Part shown: in pieces, positions 40,697-52,900 of the stretch | Layout of the letters: every line of letters starts with the position of its first letter | Numbering within the stretch: the stretch's first letter is position 1 | Assembly (NCBI GenBank): GCA_947507965.1 | Contig: CANNQU010000006.1 | Coordinates: 17,781 to 81,780, forward strand | Origin: Bacteroidota bacterium | GTDB lineage: Bacteria > Bacteroidota > Bacteroidia > UKL13-3 | Length of the DNA stretch: 64,000 nucleotides | Reading direction: 5' to 3' | Program-made: the position numbers and the translations under genes | The notes under the pieces: generated by a model | Seen by the model: only the letters and a program-made list of their open reading frames with translations | Databases searched by the model: none | What the model was told of the DNA's origin: nothing

Positions 40697-41224
40697 ATGA
40701 AGGTGATTAAATCATGGTTGTTTTTTATTTTTTTGTTGGATTCATCTTGTGCTTTTGCTCAAGCTTTAACCCCAATAACGTTAAGTTATTCGCTTTCCAA
40801 AACAGGCTATAAAGCAGCCGATACGGTGGATTTTATTATCAATGCGAAAATCAAGAAAGGCTGGTGCTTATATAGCTCCGAATTTGCTGCCGATGGACCG
40901 ATAAAATTCGAATGTGTGGTGGAAAAAAGCAATGCCTTTTTTCTGCTTGGCCCATTGCTGGCCTATAACCCATTCGCACATTACGATGAGGTGTGGGAAG
41001 CCGAAGTGAAAATTTTTGAAGAGGTAGCTCAGTTCCGATTGCCGATGGTAGTAAAGAAGTCGGGCAAGATTATATTCAGAGCCCGCATTGAAGGGCAAGG
41101 GTGTAACGAGGTATGTGTACCCCTTAGCACTACGATAGCATTGGATTTGAGTACGCTTACCTACAGTGATTATGTCTCCGCCAGCCCTTCGGTATATTCC
41201 CACTATGAAAAGCACTCCAAATAA
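40697..41224 (+). CDS. Standalone DsbD N-terminal-like (nDsbD) secreted protein
   Basis: Extensive identity with the N-terminus of the adjacent DsbD (YKAADTVDFIINAKIKKGWCLYSSEFAADGPIKF vs YKAGDTIELIINAKIIEGWYLYSTEFAATDPIKF); stops before the TM domain. Confidence 0.82.
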   Translation: MKVIKSWLFFIFLLDSSCAFAQALTPITLSYSLSKTGYKAADTVDFIINAKIKKGWCLYSSEFAADGPIKFECVVEKSNAFFLLGPLLAYNPFAHYDEVWEAEVKIFEEVAQFRLPMVVKKSGKIIFRARIEGQGCNEVCVPLSTTIALDLSTLTYSDYVSASPSVYSHYEKHSK

Positions 41225-41328
41225 TCGAATACAGATAGTCTGCAAATTAAATTCGGATTCATTTTAGGGCTTAAAATTTCATTTCATTTTGCGCTTTTAA
41301 GAGTTCGTTATATCTACTATATTCGCAC

Positions 41329-43350
41329 ATGAAATTTTATAAGGTTTTATTCTCTTTTGTGCTTTTGTCTTGTTCGATGTTTTCCTTTGCAGAAGTTGTA
41401 CATCCTGTTCAATATTCTTATGCTGTTTCTACTACAGATTATAAAGCGGGCGACACAATTGAACTCATTATAAACGCTAAAATTATTGAGGGATGGTACC
41501 TATATAGTACTGAATTCGCAGCTACCGACCCCATAAAATTTAAGTGCACTATAGTGCAAAGCAAAGATTTTGAGCAAGCCGGGGCTATTATAGCCTATAA
41601 ACCGTTTAGCCATTACGATGAAACATGGGAAGGGGAAGTGAAAATTTTCGAGAATATAGGTCAGTTTCGAATTCCATTGGTGGTGAAAAAAGCAGGCAAG
41701 ATTGATTTTAAGGCAAAAATTGAATCTCAGTCATGCAGTAATGCAGAAGGTCGTTGTGTTCCTGTCGACGTAACGGTGGCTATCGATTTGAGTGCCCTTC
41801 CATTCAGCGATTTTATGGCTGCTGATCCTTCCGTTTATATCCATTACGATTCAAAGGAAACTCCAAAGCCCCAGAATACAGAACCTGTTAAGGAAGCCGG
41901 ATCGGCAACGGAGGAGTCTTTATGGACACTGCTTCTAACCGCCTTTTTAGCAGGGCTTACCGCGTTAATAACCCCTTGTGTTTTCCCTATGATTCCCATG
42001 ACCGTTTCCTTTTTCACCAAGCAGGATAAAGGGAAGGGAATACGACAGGCCATGATTTTTGGATTATCTATCATTATAATTTACACTTTAATAGGTGTTG
42101 TGTTTTCGTTACTATTCGGGAAAAACTTTGCTCAGGCACTAAGCACACACTGGATTCCGAATGTGTTGTTTTTTGTGGTGTTTATAATTTTTGGTGTTTC
42201 ATTTCTTGGAATGTTCGAAATTGTTTTACCTTCTTCCTGGGGAACAAAAATGGATCAGCTTAGTGAAAAAGGCGGTATTATAGGGGTATTCTTTATGGCC
42301 ATGACATTGGTCATTGTGTCGTTCTCGTGTACTGCACCGGTTGCAAGCTCGGTACTTATTTTAGCCGCCGACGGACATTTCGCTCGAGCCATTCCAGCTA
42401 TGCTGGCGTTCTCTTCTGCAATCGCTATCCCGTTTATGTTGTTTGCTATTTTTCCGCAATGGATGCAAAGCTTACCAAAGAGTGGTGGCTGGTTGAATAC
42501 CGTGAAAGTGGTTTTAGGTTTCGTGGAGATTGCTTTTGCATTCAAATTTCTATCGATAGCCGACCGGGTTTATCACTGGCATATTTTAGATCGTGAAATT
42601 TACCTTGCAATTTGGATTGTACTCTCCTTTTTATTAGGAATCTACCTCTTGGGTAAATTGAAGTTCGCCCATGATTCTCCTTCCGACACGGTATCGGTTC
42701 CGAGTTTTTTATTTTCGTGTGTATTTTTCTGTTTTTCTATTTACATGATACCTGGTTTATGGGGTGCGCCGCTTAAGTTTTTATCAGGATATATCCCACC
42801 ACAAACATCTCTTGATTTTGATTTATACACGAGCTCTAAAATTTTGCTGAGTAATATCCCCGACGATCGAGGTACGGTAAAATACAGTAGTAAATATAAG
42901 CAGCCTTATGGAATTAAGGGGTTTTTCGATTTCCAACAGGGGCTGGATTATGCCAAAAAGCATAATAAGCCTTTGTTTGTTGACTTCACCGGTGAAAGCT
43001 GTACCAATTGCCGAAAAATGGAAGACGGGGTTTGGATCGATGAAGATATCATTAGCCTATTAAAAAACGAATATGTAGTGGTATCACTTTACTACGATGA
43101 CAAAGCCAGTTTACCTGTGAATGAACAGTTCAAAAGTGAATTGGATAATGAAATGAAAACTACGGTAGGGGATAAGAATTTAGATTTCCAGGTAAAGTAT
43201 TTCAACAGCAATGCAGCACCTTTTTATGTGATATTAAACCACGAGAACCTTACTCCGTTAATTACGCCAAGGGGCTATAATGCCGATATTCCAGAGTTTC
43301 GTAAGTTCCTCGAAGATGGGTTGAAAATTTTTAAAGGGGAGAAGCAATAA
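41329..43350 (+). CDS. dsbD: Thiol:disulfide interchange protein DsbD family (nDsbD + TM domain + thioredoxin-like)
   Basis: ALITPCVFPMIPMTVSFF, SFSCTAPVASSVLILAADG, FVDFTGESCTNCRKMEDGVW. Confidence 0.93.
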   Translation: MKFYKVLFSFVLLSCSMFSFAEVVHPVQYSYAVSTTDYKAGDTIELIINAKIIEGWYLYSTEFAATDPIKFKCTIVQSKDFEQAGAIIAYKPFSHYDETWEGEVKIFENIGQFRIPLVVKKAGKIDFKAKIESQSCSNAEGRCVPVDVTVAIDLSALPFSDFMAADPSVYIHYDSKETPKPQNTEPVKEAGSATEESLWTLLLTAFLAGLTALITPCVFPMIPMTVSFFTKQDKGKGIRQAMIFGLSIIIIYTLIGVVFSLLFGKNFAQALSTHWIPNVLFFVVFIIFGVSFLGMFEIVLPSSWGTKMDQLSEKGGIIGVFFMAMTLVIVSFSCTAPVASSVLILAADGHFARAIPAMLAFSSAIAIPFMLFAIFPQWMQSLPKSGGWLNTVKVVLGFVEIAFAFKFLSIADRVYHWHILDREIYLAIWIVLSFLLGIYLLGKLKFAHDSPSDTVSVPSFLFSCVFFCFSIYMIPGLWGAPLKFLSGYIPPQTSLDFDLYTSSKILLSNIPDDRGTVKYSSKYKQPYGIKGFFDFQQGLDYAKKHNKPLFVDFTGESCTNCRKMEDGVWIDEDIISLLKNEYVVVSLYYDDKASLPVNEQFKSELDNEMKTTVGDKNLDFQVKYFNSNAAPFYVILNHENLTPLITPRGYNADIPEFRKFLEDGLKIFKGEKQ

Positions 43351-43382
43351 TTGAGTTGTTTGAAAACAGACTGCTCATATAA

Positions 43383-44729
<1,347 letters not shown>

Positions 44730-44855
44730 GCTCTTGTAGAGCCTGGCATCTTTTATTGGTTGGTCCAGAAAATGGACATTCCCTTAGTAATCAACAATAT
44801 TAAGCGTGAATTGTAATTAAGGTTTCAGTGTTTCATTTTATCTTTGCTTCACGCC

Positions 44856-45161
44856 ATGCGAAAAATAGTCTCCAAAATAGTACCGGTCCTTAAAAATAAA
44901 TATTATGTAACCATCATGGCATTTATAGTATGGGTGGCATTTTTCGATGGGAATAATATTTATGAAATTTACAAGTTACGCAAGAGTTATCATCAACTCC
45001 AGAATGAACGAAAATTTTACATCGATGAAACCGCGAAAGTGAATGCCGAGAAACAAGAACTCTTTTATAGTGAAAAAAGCCTCGAAAAATTTGCCCGGGA
45101 GCACTACTTCATGAAACACGACGACGAGGATCTCTATATCTTTGAAGCTATAAAAAAGTAA
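44856..45161 (+). CDS. FtsB/DivIC-like septum formation initiator family protein
   Basis: N-terminal TM followed by coiled coil and SEKSLEKFAREHYFMKHDDEDLYIF. Confidence 0.8.
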   Translation: MRKIVSKIVPVLKNKYYVTIMAFIVWVAFFDGNNIYEIYKLRKSYHQLQNERKFYIDETAKVNAEKQELFYSEKSLEKFAREHYFMKHDDEDLYIFEAIKK

Positions 45162-45172
45162 AAAAAACGGCC

Positions 45173-45544
45173 ATGTCTCGATTTTTATTTAACTTTTTTT
45201 TCTTGCTCCCCTGCTTTTGTGTTGCTCAAGGCTTGCCCAAGCTGGTTATTCGAAATGTGAAGGCTAATGTAGAAGTGAATGGTGTTATCATAAAACAAGA
45301 TAAACATAATATCGGGTATGTGAAATTACTCGAACCGTATAACGCAGGAAAGCCAGCGACGGTTTATCAGGTTTGCCTGCCTAATGGCACCATTATTGCC
45401 ACCGCTTTCTCTTTTGGTAAAGGGGGCCATGAATGGATGGTAACCATTCTTAATGACCCCGAAATCACTTTTAATGTGTCATCAAAAATGGGCTCCGATA
45501 TTAAAGATATCGCAACGGCTCTTGTAAAAAAAGGCTATCTTTAG
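45173..45544 (+). CDS. Hypothetical secreted protein
   Basis: Signal peptide MSRFLFNFFFLLPCFCVAQG, 123 aa, no family recognised. Confidence 0.6.
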   Translation: MSRFLFNFFFLLPCFCVAQGLPKLVIRNVKANVEVNGVIIKQDKHNIGYVKLLEPYNAGKPATVYQVCLPNGTIIATAFSFGKGGHEWMVTILNDPEITFNVSSKMGSDIKDIATALVKKGYL

Positions 45545-45723
45545 TGGGGTAAGGTCTACAAACTACACACAACCCTGCCACGGATAGGGTTGTGAAACGT
45601 TGTCAAAATTGGCTGAAATCCTATATCCTTTACTATTCATTATTCGTGAAGATGCTCATTTGGTGTCGTACAAAGTGCGAAATTGTTTTTCATTTATTTT
45701 CTATTTATTACTTTTGCACACAA

Positions 45724-46530
45724 ATGAATATTGATTTAAATTTAGGGCTATTAAGCCAGGTCTATGGTGATATTGATGTAACGATGGATATTCTTTGTCC
45801 GGAAGGATTGGCCTATAGCGAATGGTTTGAGAATGAAGAACGCACCGACGATGGACTCTACAAAGATTATCTTGACTCCGTATTTAATCGTAATGCCTAT
45901 ATGGTGGAGCAAAAAGGAGATGAATACAAACCATTGGTGCCGTTAACTTTTGATGGCTTTCTTAAGTCGGCACATTATGAGAAGGAAGAACCAGATTATT
46001 ATGTTGCTTTTATTGAGCTTTTCTCCAACTGTGTTTGGGATATATTTTCCGGCAATAATGCCGTTGTAAAAGAGAATGAAAAAGTGGAACTGGGCTCATG
46101 GCGTGGTAGTGCGCAATTCATTGCCGACTTTGTAAATCATTCTTGTCATGCGGATTGTAAATTTCAAAGCAGTGATTTTTATTGTGGCAATATTGATGAT
46201 GCTTTTCGTAAGGATTATTTACCGATCTATGAAATAATTTTCGAGCGACTAAAAGAATCTCAATGTAGTTGGATTATTGATGAAGAGATTACGATGGCTA
46301 TTGATGTAGAGTTTGGTGAAGAAATGGAAAAAAGCGAGGCCATGAAATTGAAAGAAAGTACGTTATTGGTGGCATTGGCAGAGAATATGAACCAGGAGCA
46401 GTTGAAACGGGTGGAAAAGGAAATAATAGCCGAACAGAAGAAGGAAACCAATACTCCAGATACCCTTCCTGCGGTGGTTCAGGCCTATTTCAATGTTTAT
46501 GGTGTGATGCCGTTAATACTCAAAAAATAA
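45724..46530 (+). CDS. Conserved-type hypothetical protein
   Basis: MNIDLNLGLLSQVYGDIDVTMDILCPEGLAYSEWFENEER...; soluble, no signal; ORF track starts 132 nt upstream but MNIDLN is the likely start. Confidence 0.65.
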   Translation: MNIDLNLGLLSQVYGDIDVTMDILCPEGLAYSEWFENEERTDDGLYKDYLDSVFNRNAYMVEQKGDEYKPLVPLTFDGFLKSAHYEKEEPDYYVAFIELFSNCVWDIFSGNNAVVKENEKVELGSWRGSAQFIADFVNHSCHADCKFQSSDFYCGNIDDAFRKDYLPIYEIIFERLKESQCSWIIDEEITMAIDVEFGEEMEKSEAMKLKESTLLVALAENMNQEQLKRVEKEIIAEQKKETNTPDTLPAVVQAYFNVYGVMPLILKK

Positions 46531-46611
46531 GGGAAACACTTTTGGATATTGAGAAACGAAATAAAAATGTAACTTTGTAAATGTTGAATCAAAAATATTT
46601 ATATCTTCACT

Positions 46612-47520
46612 ATGGCAGATCAAAATAAAACAAATAAAGTAATACTTCTTATCGTTGTTGGGGTTTTGGTAGTATTAAATGTGTTATTCATTACCAATTA
46701 TTTGAATACTAAGGAAGAGAAAAAGCAGGTTGAATTAAAGCTTGTAAGTACCGAAAAGGCAAACGAAGAACTAAAAAAGCAATATAGTGATGTGCTCGCA
46801 CAGCTTGATGAATATAAGGGAAGTAATGAGAAGTTGAATGTATTGGTTGATCAGCAGAAGGAAGAATTAGATGCAAAAGTCAAACAAATTCAACAAATGA
46901 TAAAAGAGAAGAAGGTGGATAAAACACAGTTGGATAGGGCTCTGGATGAAATTAAGCAACTCACGGGTATGCGTAACAAGTTATTGGAGCGAGTTGATTC
47001 CTTAAACGCAGCCAATGGCATTCTTAAAGATCAAAATGTAGGTTTGATGAATGATGTTAAGGATGCAAATGATAAAAATGAAAATCTTACTGTTGAAAAT
47101 ACAGGGCTAAAAAATAAGGTTGCGGTGGCAAGTGTTTTGAAAGCGGAAAACTTAACGGCAGCTACCTACAATGTAAAAGGTAAGGAAAAGGAAACGTCTA
47201 AAGTTTCTTCTGTTAATAGAGTTAAAATCACCTTCAAACTGGGAGAGAATTTTGTTGCAGAGAAGAATCAGAAGGTTATCTATATGAAAATTATTAGTCC
47301 CGGAGGAACTACGATTCAATCTCCCGATCGAGGGACTTTTACCTTCCAAGGAAATGAGACCTCCTACACTCAAAAAATCGAATTTCAATATACCAATACC
47401 AAGCAACAACTTCAACTGGTATGGGATAAAGGCAATGCTAATTTAATCAAAGGCGAGTATAAAGTAGAGCTCTACTGCGAAGGGTTTATTGTTGGCAGCG
47501 GAAGCTTCAGCCTACGCTAG
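46612..47520 (+). CDS. Membrane-anchored coiled-coil protein
   Basis: N-terminal TM (VILLIVVGVLVVLNVLFITNYL), long heptad-rich region, C-terminal beta domain. Confidence 0.7.
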   Translation: MADQNKTNKVILLIVVGVLVVLNVLFITNYLNTKEEKKQVELKLVSTEKANEELKKQYSDVLAQLDEYKGSNEKLNVLVDQQKEELDAKVKQIQQMIKEKKVDKTQLDRALDEIKQLTGMRNKLLERVDSLNAANGILKDQNVGLMNDVKDANDKNENLTVENTGLKNKVAVASVLKAENLTAATYNVKGKEKETSKVSSVNRVKITFKLGENFVAEKNQKVIYMKIISPGGTTIQSPDRGTFTFQGNETSYTQKIEFQYTNTKQQLQLVWDKGNANLIKGEYKVELYCEGFIVGSGSFSLR

Positions 47521-48176
47521 TCCGTCATCGCTCGTTGTAAGAATACATTTAACGGACGAAGCGTTTTGAAGGCTTGAATAATAGTCTTCTCAAACTCATT
47601 GGTAAGGATTTTCTCATCTTCAATTTTTGTCATCGCATACCATTGCTTCTGTTTTATATAGCTTATCGCTTCACTGGTTGAGTCGAATCCTTTGGGTGGC
47701 TTAATGAGGGCCTCTCCTTTAATTTCTTCAAAGGTGCCTCTAAATGGTTTCGATCTTACAATTTTCAAAAACTCTTTCGAATTATATTCAATTTCCTGCC
47801 TTACTTTCTGCAACTCGTCAGGCATTAGTAGATATGCCCCTCCCCCCACAAAAACCGACCCAGGCTCCAGCTGTATATAATAACCAGGATAAGTACTCTT
47901 GCGCCCTTTAAAGCAAATAGCGGCACCAAAATTTGATTTATAAGGGGTCTTGTTTTTACTGAACCGAATATCTCTGTTAATTCTGAAAAGGCATTCTTTG
48001 GCTTTAACTTCAGCAATTTCTGGATCAAATGCAGCAATTTTAGGGATTAAATGGTCAATAAAATCAATGAAATTAGTTTTTGCATTAGTATATTCTTGAC
48101 GGTGTAAATCAAACCATTCCTTCGAATTGTTCTTCTTTAATTCCTTCAGAAATACGATAGTTTCTTTTTGGATCAT
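47517..48176 (-). CDS. DUF2461 domain-containing protein
   Basis: FLKELKKNNSKEWFDLHRQEYTNAKTNFIDFIDHLI, FRINRDIRFSKNKTPYKSNFGAAI, GYYIQLEPGSVFVGGGAYLL. Confidence 0.9.
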   Translation of the reverse strand: MIQKETIVFLKELKKNNSKEWFDLHRQEYTNAKTNFIDFIDHLIPKIAAFDPEIAEVKAKECLFRINRDIRFSKNKTPYKSNFGAAICFKGRKSTYPGYYIQLEPGSVFVGGGAYLLMPDELQKVRQEIEYNSKEFLKIVRSKPFRGTFEEIKGEALIKPPKGFDSTSEAISYIKQKQWYAMTKIEDEKILTNEFEKTIIQAFKTLRPLNVFLQRAMTD

Positions 48177-48243
48177 GTATTTTTAGTTATATAGGATTCT
48201 GAAAATAAAAAATAAGATAGTAGGTGATTTTGGACTAGAACCA

Positions 48244-49056
48244 TTAATCTTCCGTTTCAATTTCTGTCTCTTCAGGAGCATTGGGTATAAAATTTTTTAT
48301 GCTATTACTTAAGTCGAGATAAATATTTTTTAAGTGGTCGTCTGTTTTTAAGAGTTCTAAATGTTTTGATATTGTTTTTTCATCTCCCCGTATCGCAGGC
48401 CCTGTTTGATTTCTAGCCGGTGATTGAAGCATTGCATTCTGAGCCGTTTGTAAAATAATGGGTTTTAAATTTTCAAAGTCTAAACCTTGATCCTGCAGCA
48501 TTTTTTCGGCCAATGCAAATAAATGGTTTGAGAAATTATTAGCAAAAACAGCAGCGAGGTGATATCGTAAACGTTCTTCATCATTAACTTGGATGGCGTA
48601 ACTGGTAATCTCAAAGGCAAGCTCCTCTATCATTTGTATGGTTTCCTCATTGCTTCCATCGAAAAACATACACATCGTATTCACATCGATCAAATCGCCT
48701 TTTCGAAGGCTTTGGTATGGATATAGCACGCCATAATTGATGGAGGTTGAACGTAAGATTTCCTTGGAGGTTGCCCCAGAGGTATGCAGCACGATTTTGT
48801 TATCGGTTTGTAATTGCGCTGCTACCTCTCCAATCGCATCGTCGGTGATGGCAATGATATACACATCCATGTCAGCTTCATCGCGTAAATGGGAGATATT
48901 ATCGATTGGGTCGGCATTAATTTTTTTTGCAAGCGTCGTTGCGTTCTCGAAGTTGCGACTGTATACTTGGGTTATGCTGTTGTTTGCTTTGCGCAAAGCC
49001 CTTGCAATAAAGGTGGCGACGTTTCCCGAACCTAAAATGGCGATTTTTCTTCTCAT
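48244..49056 (-). CDS. Rossmann-like / DUF2520 domain oxidoreductase-like protein
   Basis: KIAILGSGNVATFIARALRKANNSITQVYSRN, VLHTSGATSKEIL, LAAVFANNFSNHLFALAEKML. Confidence 0.88.
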   Translation of the reverse strand: MRRKIAILGSGNVATFIARALRKANNSITQVYSRNFENATTLAKKINADPIDNISHLRDEADMDVYIIAITDDAIGEVAAQLQTDNKIVLHTSGATSKEILRSTSINYGVLYPYQSLRKGDLIDVNTMCMFFDGSNEETIQMIEELAFEITSYAIQVNDEERLRYHLAAVFANNFSNHLFALAEKMLQDQGLDFENLKPIILQTAQNAMLQSPARNQTGPAIRGDEKTISKHLELLKTDDHLKNIYLDLSNSIKNFIPNAPEETEIETED

Positions 49057-49080
49057 GATGGATGGACAATAATACGCAAT

Positions 49081-49114
49081 AAAAAAACCCTTAGCATAAT
49101 ACTAAGGGTTTTTT
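49081..49114 (-). terminator. Terminator downstream of rplS
   Basis: AAAAAAACCCTTAG-cataata-CTAAGGGTTTTTT. Confidence 0.82.
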
Positions 49115-49137
49115 ATTTTTATGGTTATAGGAATTCG

Positions 49138-49485
49138 TTACTTAACACGTAATTCTTTAATTCGGGCTGCTTTTCCTTGTAATTTGCGAAGATAAAACAC
49201 ACGTGCTCTGCGCACTTTACCACGGCTATTTACTTCCACTTTTTCAACAAAAGGGCTATTCAATGGGAAGATACGCTCAACGCCAACGCCATTTGATATT
49301 TTGCGAACCGTAAAGTTGGCACCCATTCCTGAATTACGACGCTGTAAAACAACACCATTAAATAGCTGGGTACGTTCTTTATTTCCTTCCTTAATCTTGT
49401 AAGAAACCGTTACGGTATCACCGGCTTTAAATTCTGGCAGGTTTGCTTTTATATATTCTTGTTCAATAACTTTAATGAAATTCAT
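49138..49485 (-). CDS. rplS: 50S ribosomal protein L19
   Basis: [53 protein letters not shown]; longer ORF start at 49518 unlikely. Confidence 0.96.
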   Translation of the reverse strand: MNFIKVIEQEYIKANLPEFKAGDTVTVSYKIKEGNKERTQLFNGVVLQRRNSGMGANFTVRKISNGVGVERIFPLNSPFVEKVEVNSRGKVRRARVFYLRKLQGKAARIKELRVK

Positions 49486-49561
49486 GTGGCTAAAAATTTT
49501 GGATTGCAAATATAGCAAAATCTTTGAAATGGAGAAAGAAGAGTTGGAAAAAAGAGAAAAA

Positions 49562-49738
49562 TTAGTGGCGTTTTGTATTTAAAAGGGAGTCGTTAGGCCT
49601 TGTTTGTAATTGCAGGGTATCTAAAGCGGCCGGTGGTAATAAGGTCAGCGTATCCAATGGCGTAGATTTCACCTCTGTTTTATGAGTACACGAGTACATG
49701 ATGGAAAGGGTAAGAAGCAGTAAAAATAAATTTTTCAT
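49562..49738 (-). CDS. Small lipoprotein (58 aa), absent from the ORF track
   Basis: Hand translation: [58 protein letters not shown]; lipoprotein signal with Cys at YSC. Confidence 0.65.
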   Translation of the reverse strand: MKNLFLLLLTLSIMYSCTHKTEVKSTPLDTLTLLPPAALDTLQLQTRPNDSLLNTKRH

Positions 49739-49911
49739 ATCATTTCACCATCCACCATGTGGATGTCAAAGCACGATTTTTTCGATTTTGCAAAAATAAG
49801 GTAAAATAGTTAAAGCCTGATTTTACGAAGGCGGAAGAGAGGATTTTTTTTATTATGCCTTCGTTATAGCCTATTATTTTCATACATTCGTATCTTGCAT
49901 CCTCCTAATCA

Positions 49912-52900
49912 ATGAAACATTTTTTTTTATTTCTTCTCATTTTATTTCGTGTTGTTGTCTTCTCGCAATCTGTAACACTCACGGCGATCTACTCCGGCAG
50001 CACCACCAATTCATCAAAAATGGCCGGCGACCTGGATAGCATAGGAGATGGTAATGCTCGGGCATTCTTGAAGTTTGATTTAAGCGGGTTGTCAAGTTCT
50101 ACTGTCATCACGGCGGCATCACTTCAATACTATAATTATGGTGGCCTTGGGGGGTCAAGTGTTAGTAACTCTGTTTTTGCGTTAGATCATGATCCACTTA
50201 CAACCTCGGCAGCTACCTTATTTACCGACTGCGGAGATGCATCACCATTATCGGGTAATTTGGCTTCCTTGATATGGTCACAGCCTATTCCTGCTTTATA
50301 TAATACGGTACTAAATTCCAATGGTATTGCATTCCTAAATTCTAGCCTAGGTACCTACGCTCTACTCGCACTCACGCGCGATGCCGGGGGAACCAATACC
50401 TATAATTTTAGAGGATATTTGAATACGGCCAATGCTCCCAAATTGGTGCTTACTTATTATACGCTTACACCTTGTATTACGACCCCAATTGCGGGTACCG
50501 CAGTGTCTAGTTCATTATTTCCATGCACTGGCGAGCAAATTGTCCTTTCACTCAATGGAACGTCGCTATCCTCAGGCCTGGGCTTTCAATGGCAAATAGA
50601 TACCACCGGAAGTAGCAAATGGACCAATATTACGGGTGCAACCGCCAATACCTATTCTTTTATTTCTACAATAACTCATGCGTATCGATGTATGGTAAGG
50701 TGTATGGCTACTTTGGATAGTAGTGCTTCCGATAGTGTGAAAATAGGAGTCGGTGGAATTATCAGCTTTCCTTATCAGGAGAATTTTGAAAAAACCGACG
50801 GAGGATGGAGCGGTAAAGATATTGGCAGCGGTAAGCAAGAATGGCTTTGGGGAGCACCAACTAAAACAAAAACAAACGGCACGGTAAACGGACTTTATTG
50901 TTGGTCAACAAATTTGAATAGCGATTACACCGACTTATCAAACTATGTTTTAGAGTCACCGTGCTTAAATTTTACAGCGGTTTCACTTCCCAGACTCTCC
51001 TTCTCCATGCGGTTTTTAACAGAAGTTGATTATGATGGATTGTTTCTCGAAGTGAGTACCGATGGGGGGGCTACTTGGAGTAAAGTACCCGCTTCCGATA
51101 TCCTTGCAAATACGTACAACAGTAATTCTACCATTGCCGTGTTTACTCCTCCGGCTTGGTGTGGCGACAATGGTGGGTGGATGCGTTATGTTGTTTCATT
51201 AGCTACGCTGGGAGGAGTATCGTCGGCTAAGGTGCGGGTGCATTTTCAAAGTGATAACTTTGTTACCGATGAAGGGGTTGCTTTTGATAGTGTGGTAATT
51301 AGTAACACGTTTAAAGATTTAACAGTGACATCGCTCATCTCGCCCGTAAACGCTTGCAGTCCGACAGGTGCCAATGGGGTAAAAATAAGTGTTACAAATT
51401 TTGGGCTTACCATTAATTCAGGAACTAAAATCCCAGTCTCTTATCAATTAAATAAAGGAGCTATTATTACGGATACGATTCTATTAACGGCCTCATTATC
51501 AATTGGCGATTCCATACACTATTCTTTCAAAACGGTGGTAAATATTAATGTTTTTGGGTCGTATGATTTTAAAATATGGGTTTCACTGCCCAGTGATTCT
51601 GACCGAGCTAATGATACACTTTATAAAACTATTGCTATTATTAGCGTTACGTCGCTTCCCTATCGAGAAAATTTCGAGATCAGTGATGGTGGATGGACGA
51701 GTAAGCCACTTTCAGGAACATTCAATGATTTTATGTGGGGAGTGCCAATCAAATCATTTATCGCTGGTGCAGCAAGCGGCACGAACTGCTGGATAACAAA
51801 AGTTAATGGCGACTATGACGACCTTTCTAACTATGTTTTAGAATCACCTTGTATTGATTTAAGTAATGCAGCATTTCCGACGCTCTCCTTCTCGTTAAAA
51901 TTCAGTACCGAAAACAACTATGATGGATGTATTTTAGAGTCCACGATAAACGGAGGTCTTAGTTGGATAAAAGTAACCAATTTTTTGCAAGGCGGATATA
52001 ATAATACCTCCAATGTCGGCGTTTTAACATCCCCTCAGTGGAGTGGGATAAGTTCCGGATGGCAGAGAGTTATTACTCCTCTGTTGGGTTTTGCAGGGCA
52101 AAGTAATGTAAAATTTCGCTTGCATTTTGCGAGCGACTTAAGCACTACCGATGAAGGTGTAGCCTTTGATAGCATTACCATCACAGATATTTATAGTAAA
52201 GATATTGGCGTTTCTGGTGTTATTAGCCCTGTAAATGGTTGTGGACTTACTTCCTTAACGCCACTTGGGGTGAAGTTGAAAAACTACGGGAAACAACTCC
52301 CCGCGGGTACAAAATTTCTCGCTGGGTTTAGAATGGTCGATTTTAATAATCTCTTCATTTCGGCAGGAATGGATACGATAACTCTCACATCCGCATTTAA
52401 TCTGAACGACTCATTATATCATACGTTTAGTGCGAAACTAAATTTATCGGTTGCTGGGTACTATATCATAAAAAGTTGGACGAGCCTAGCTAATGACAGT
52501 GATAAGGTTAATGATACGTTATATAATTTCCCGATACTCTCCAGAGCATCGATAAACACTTTTCCGTATAGTGAAAATTTTGAGATAAGCGAAGGTACTT
52601 GGTATGGGGAGTCGATATCGGGTAGTTCGATTAATGAATGGGATTGGAATTTCCCGGTGAAACCAATCATAAGCTTTACACCCAATGGACAGCAATGTTG
52701 GCTCACCAACCCGTTTAACAATTATGCCCACAATTCAAATAATGCGCTCTATTCTCCGTGTTTCGATTTTTCTGCTTTGGTTAATCCGGAGATAAGTTTT
52801 CTTATGCGTTTTAAGATTCAATCCAATTACGATGCCATGGTGTTAGAGTCTTCGATTAATGGTGGAGCTAGTTGGCAACGGGTGGATTCCTCCAATTTTA

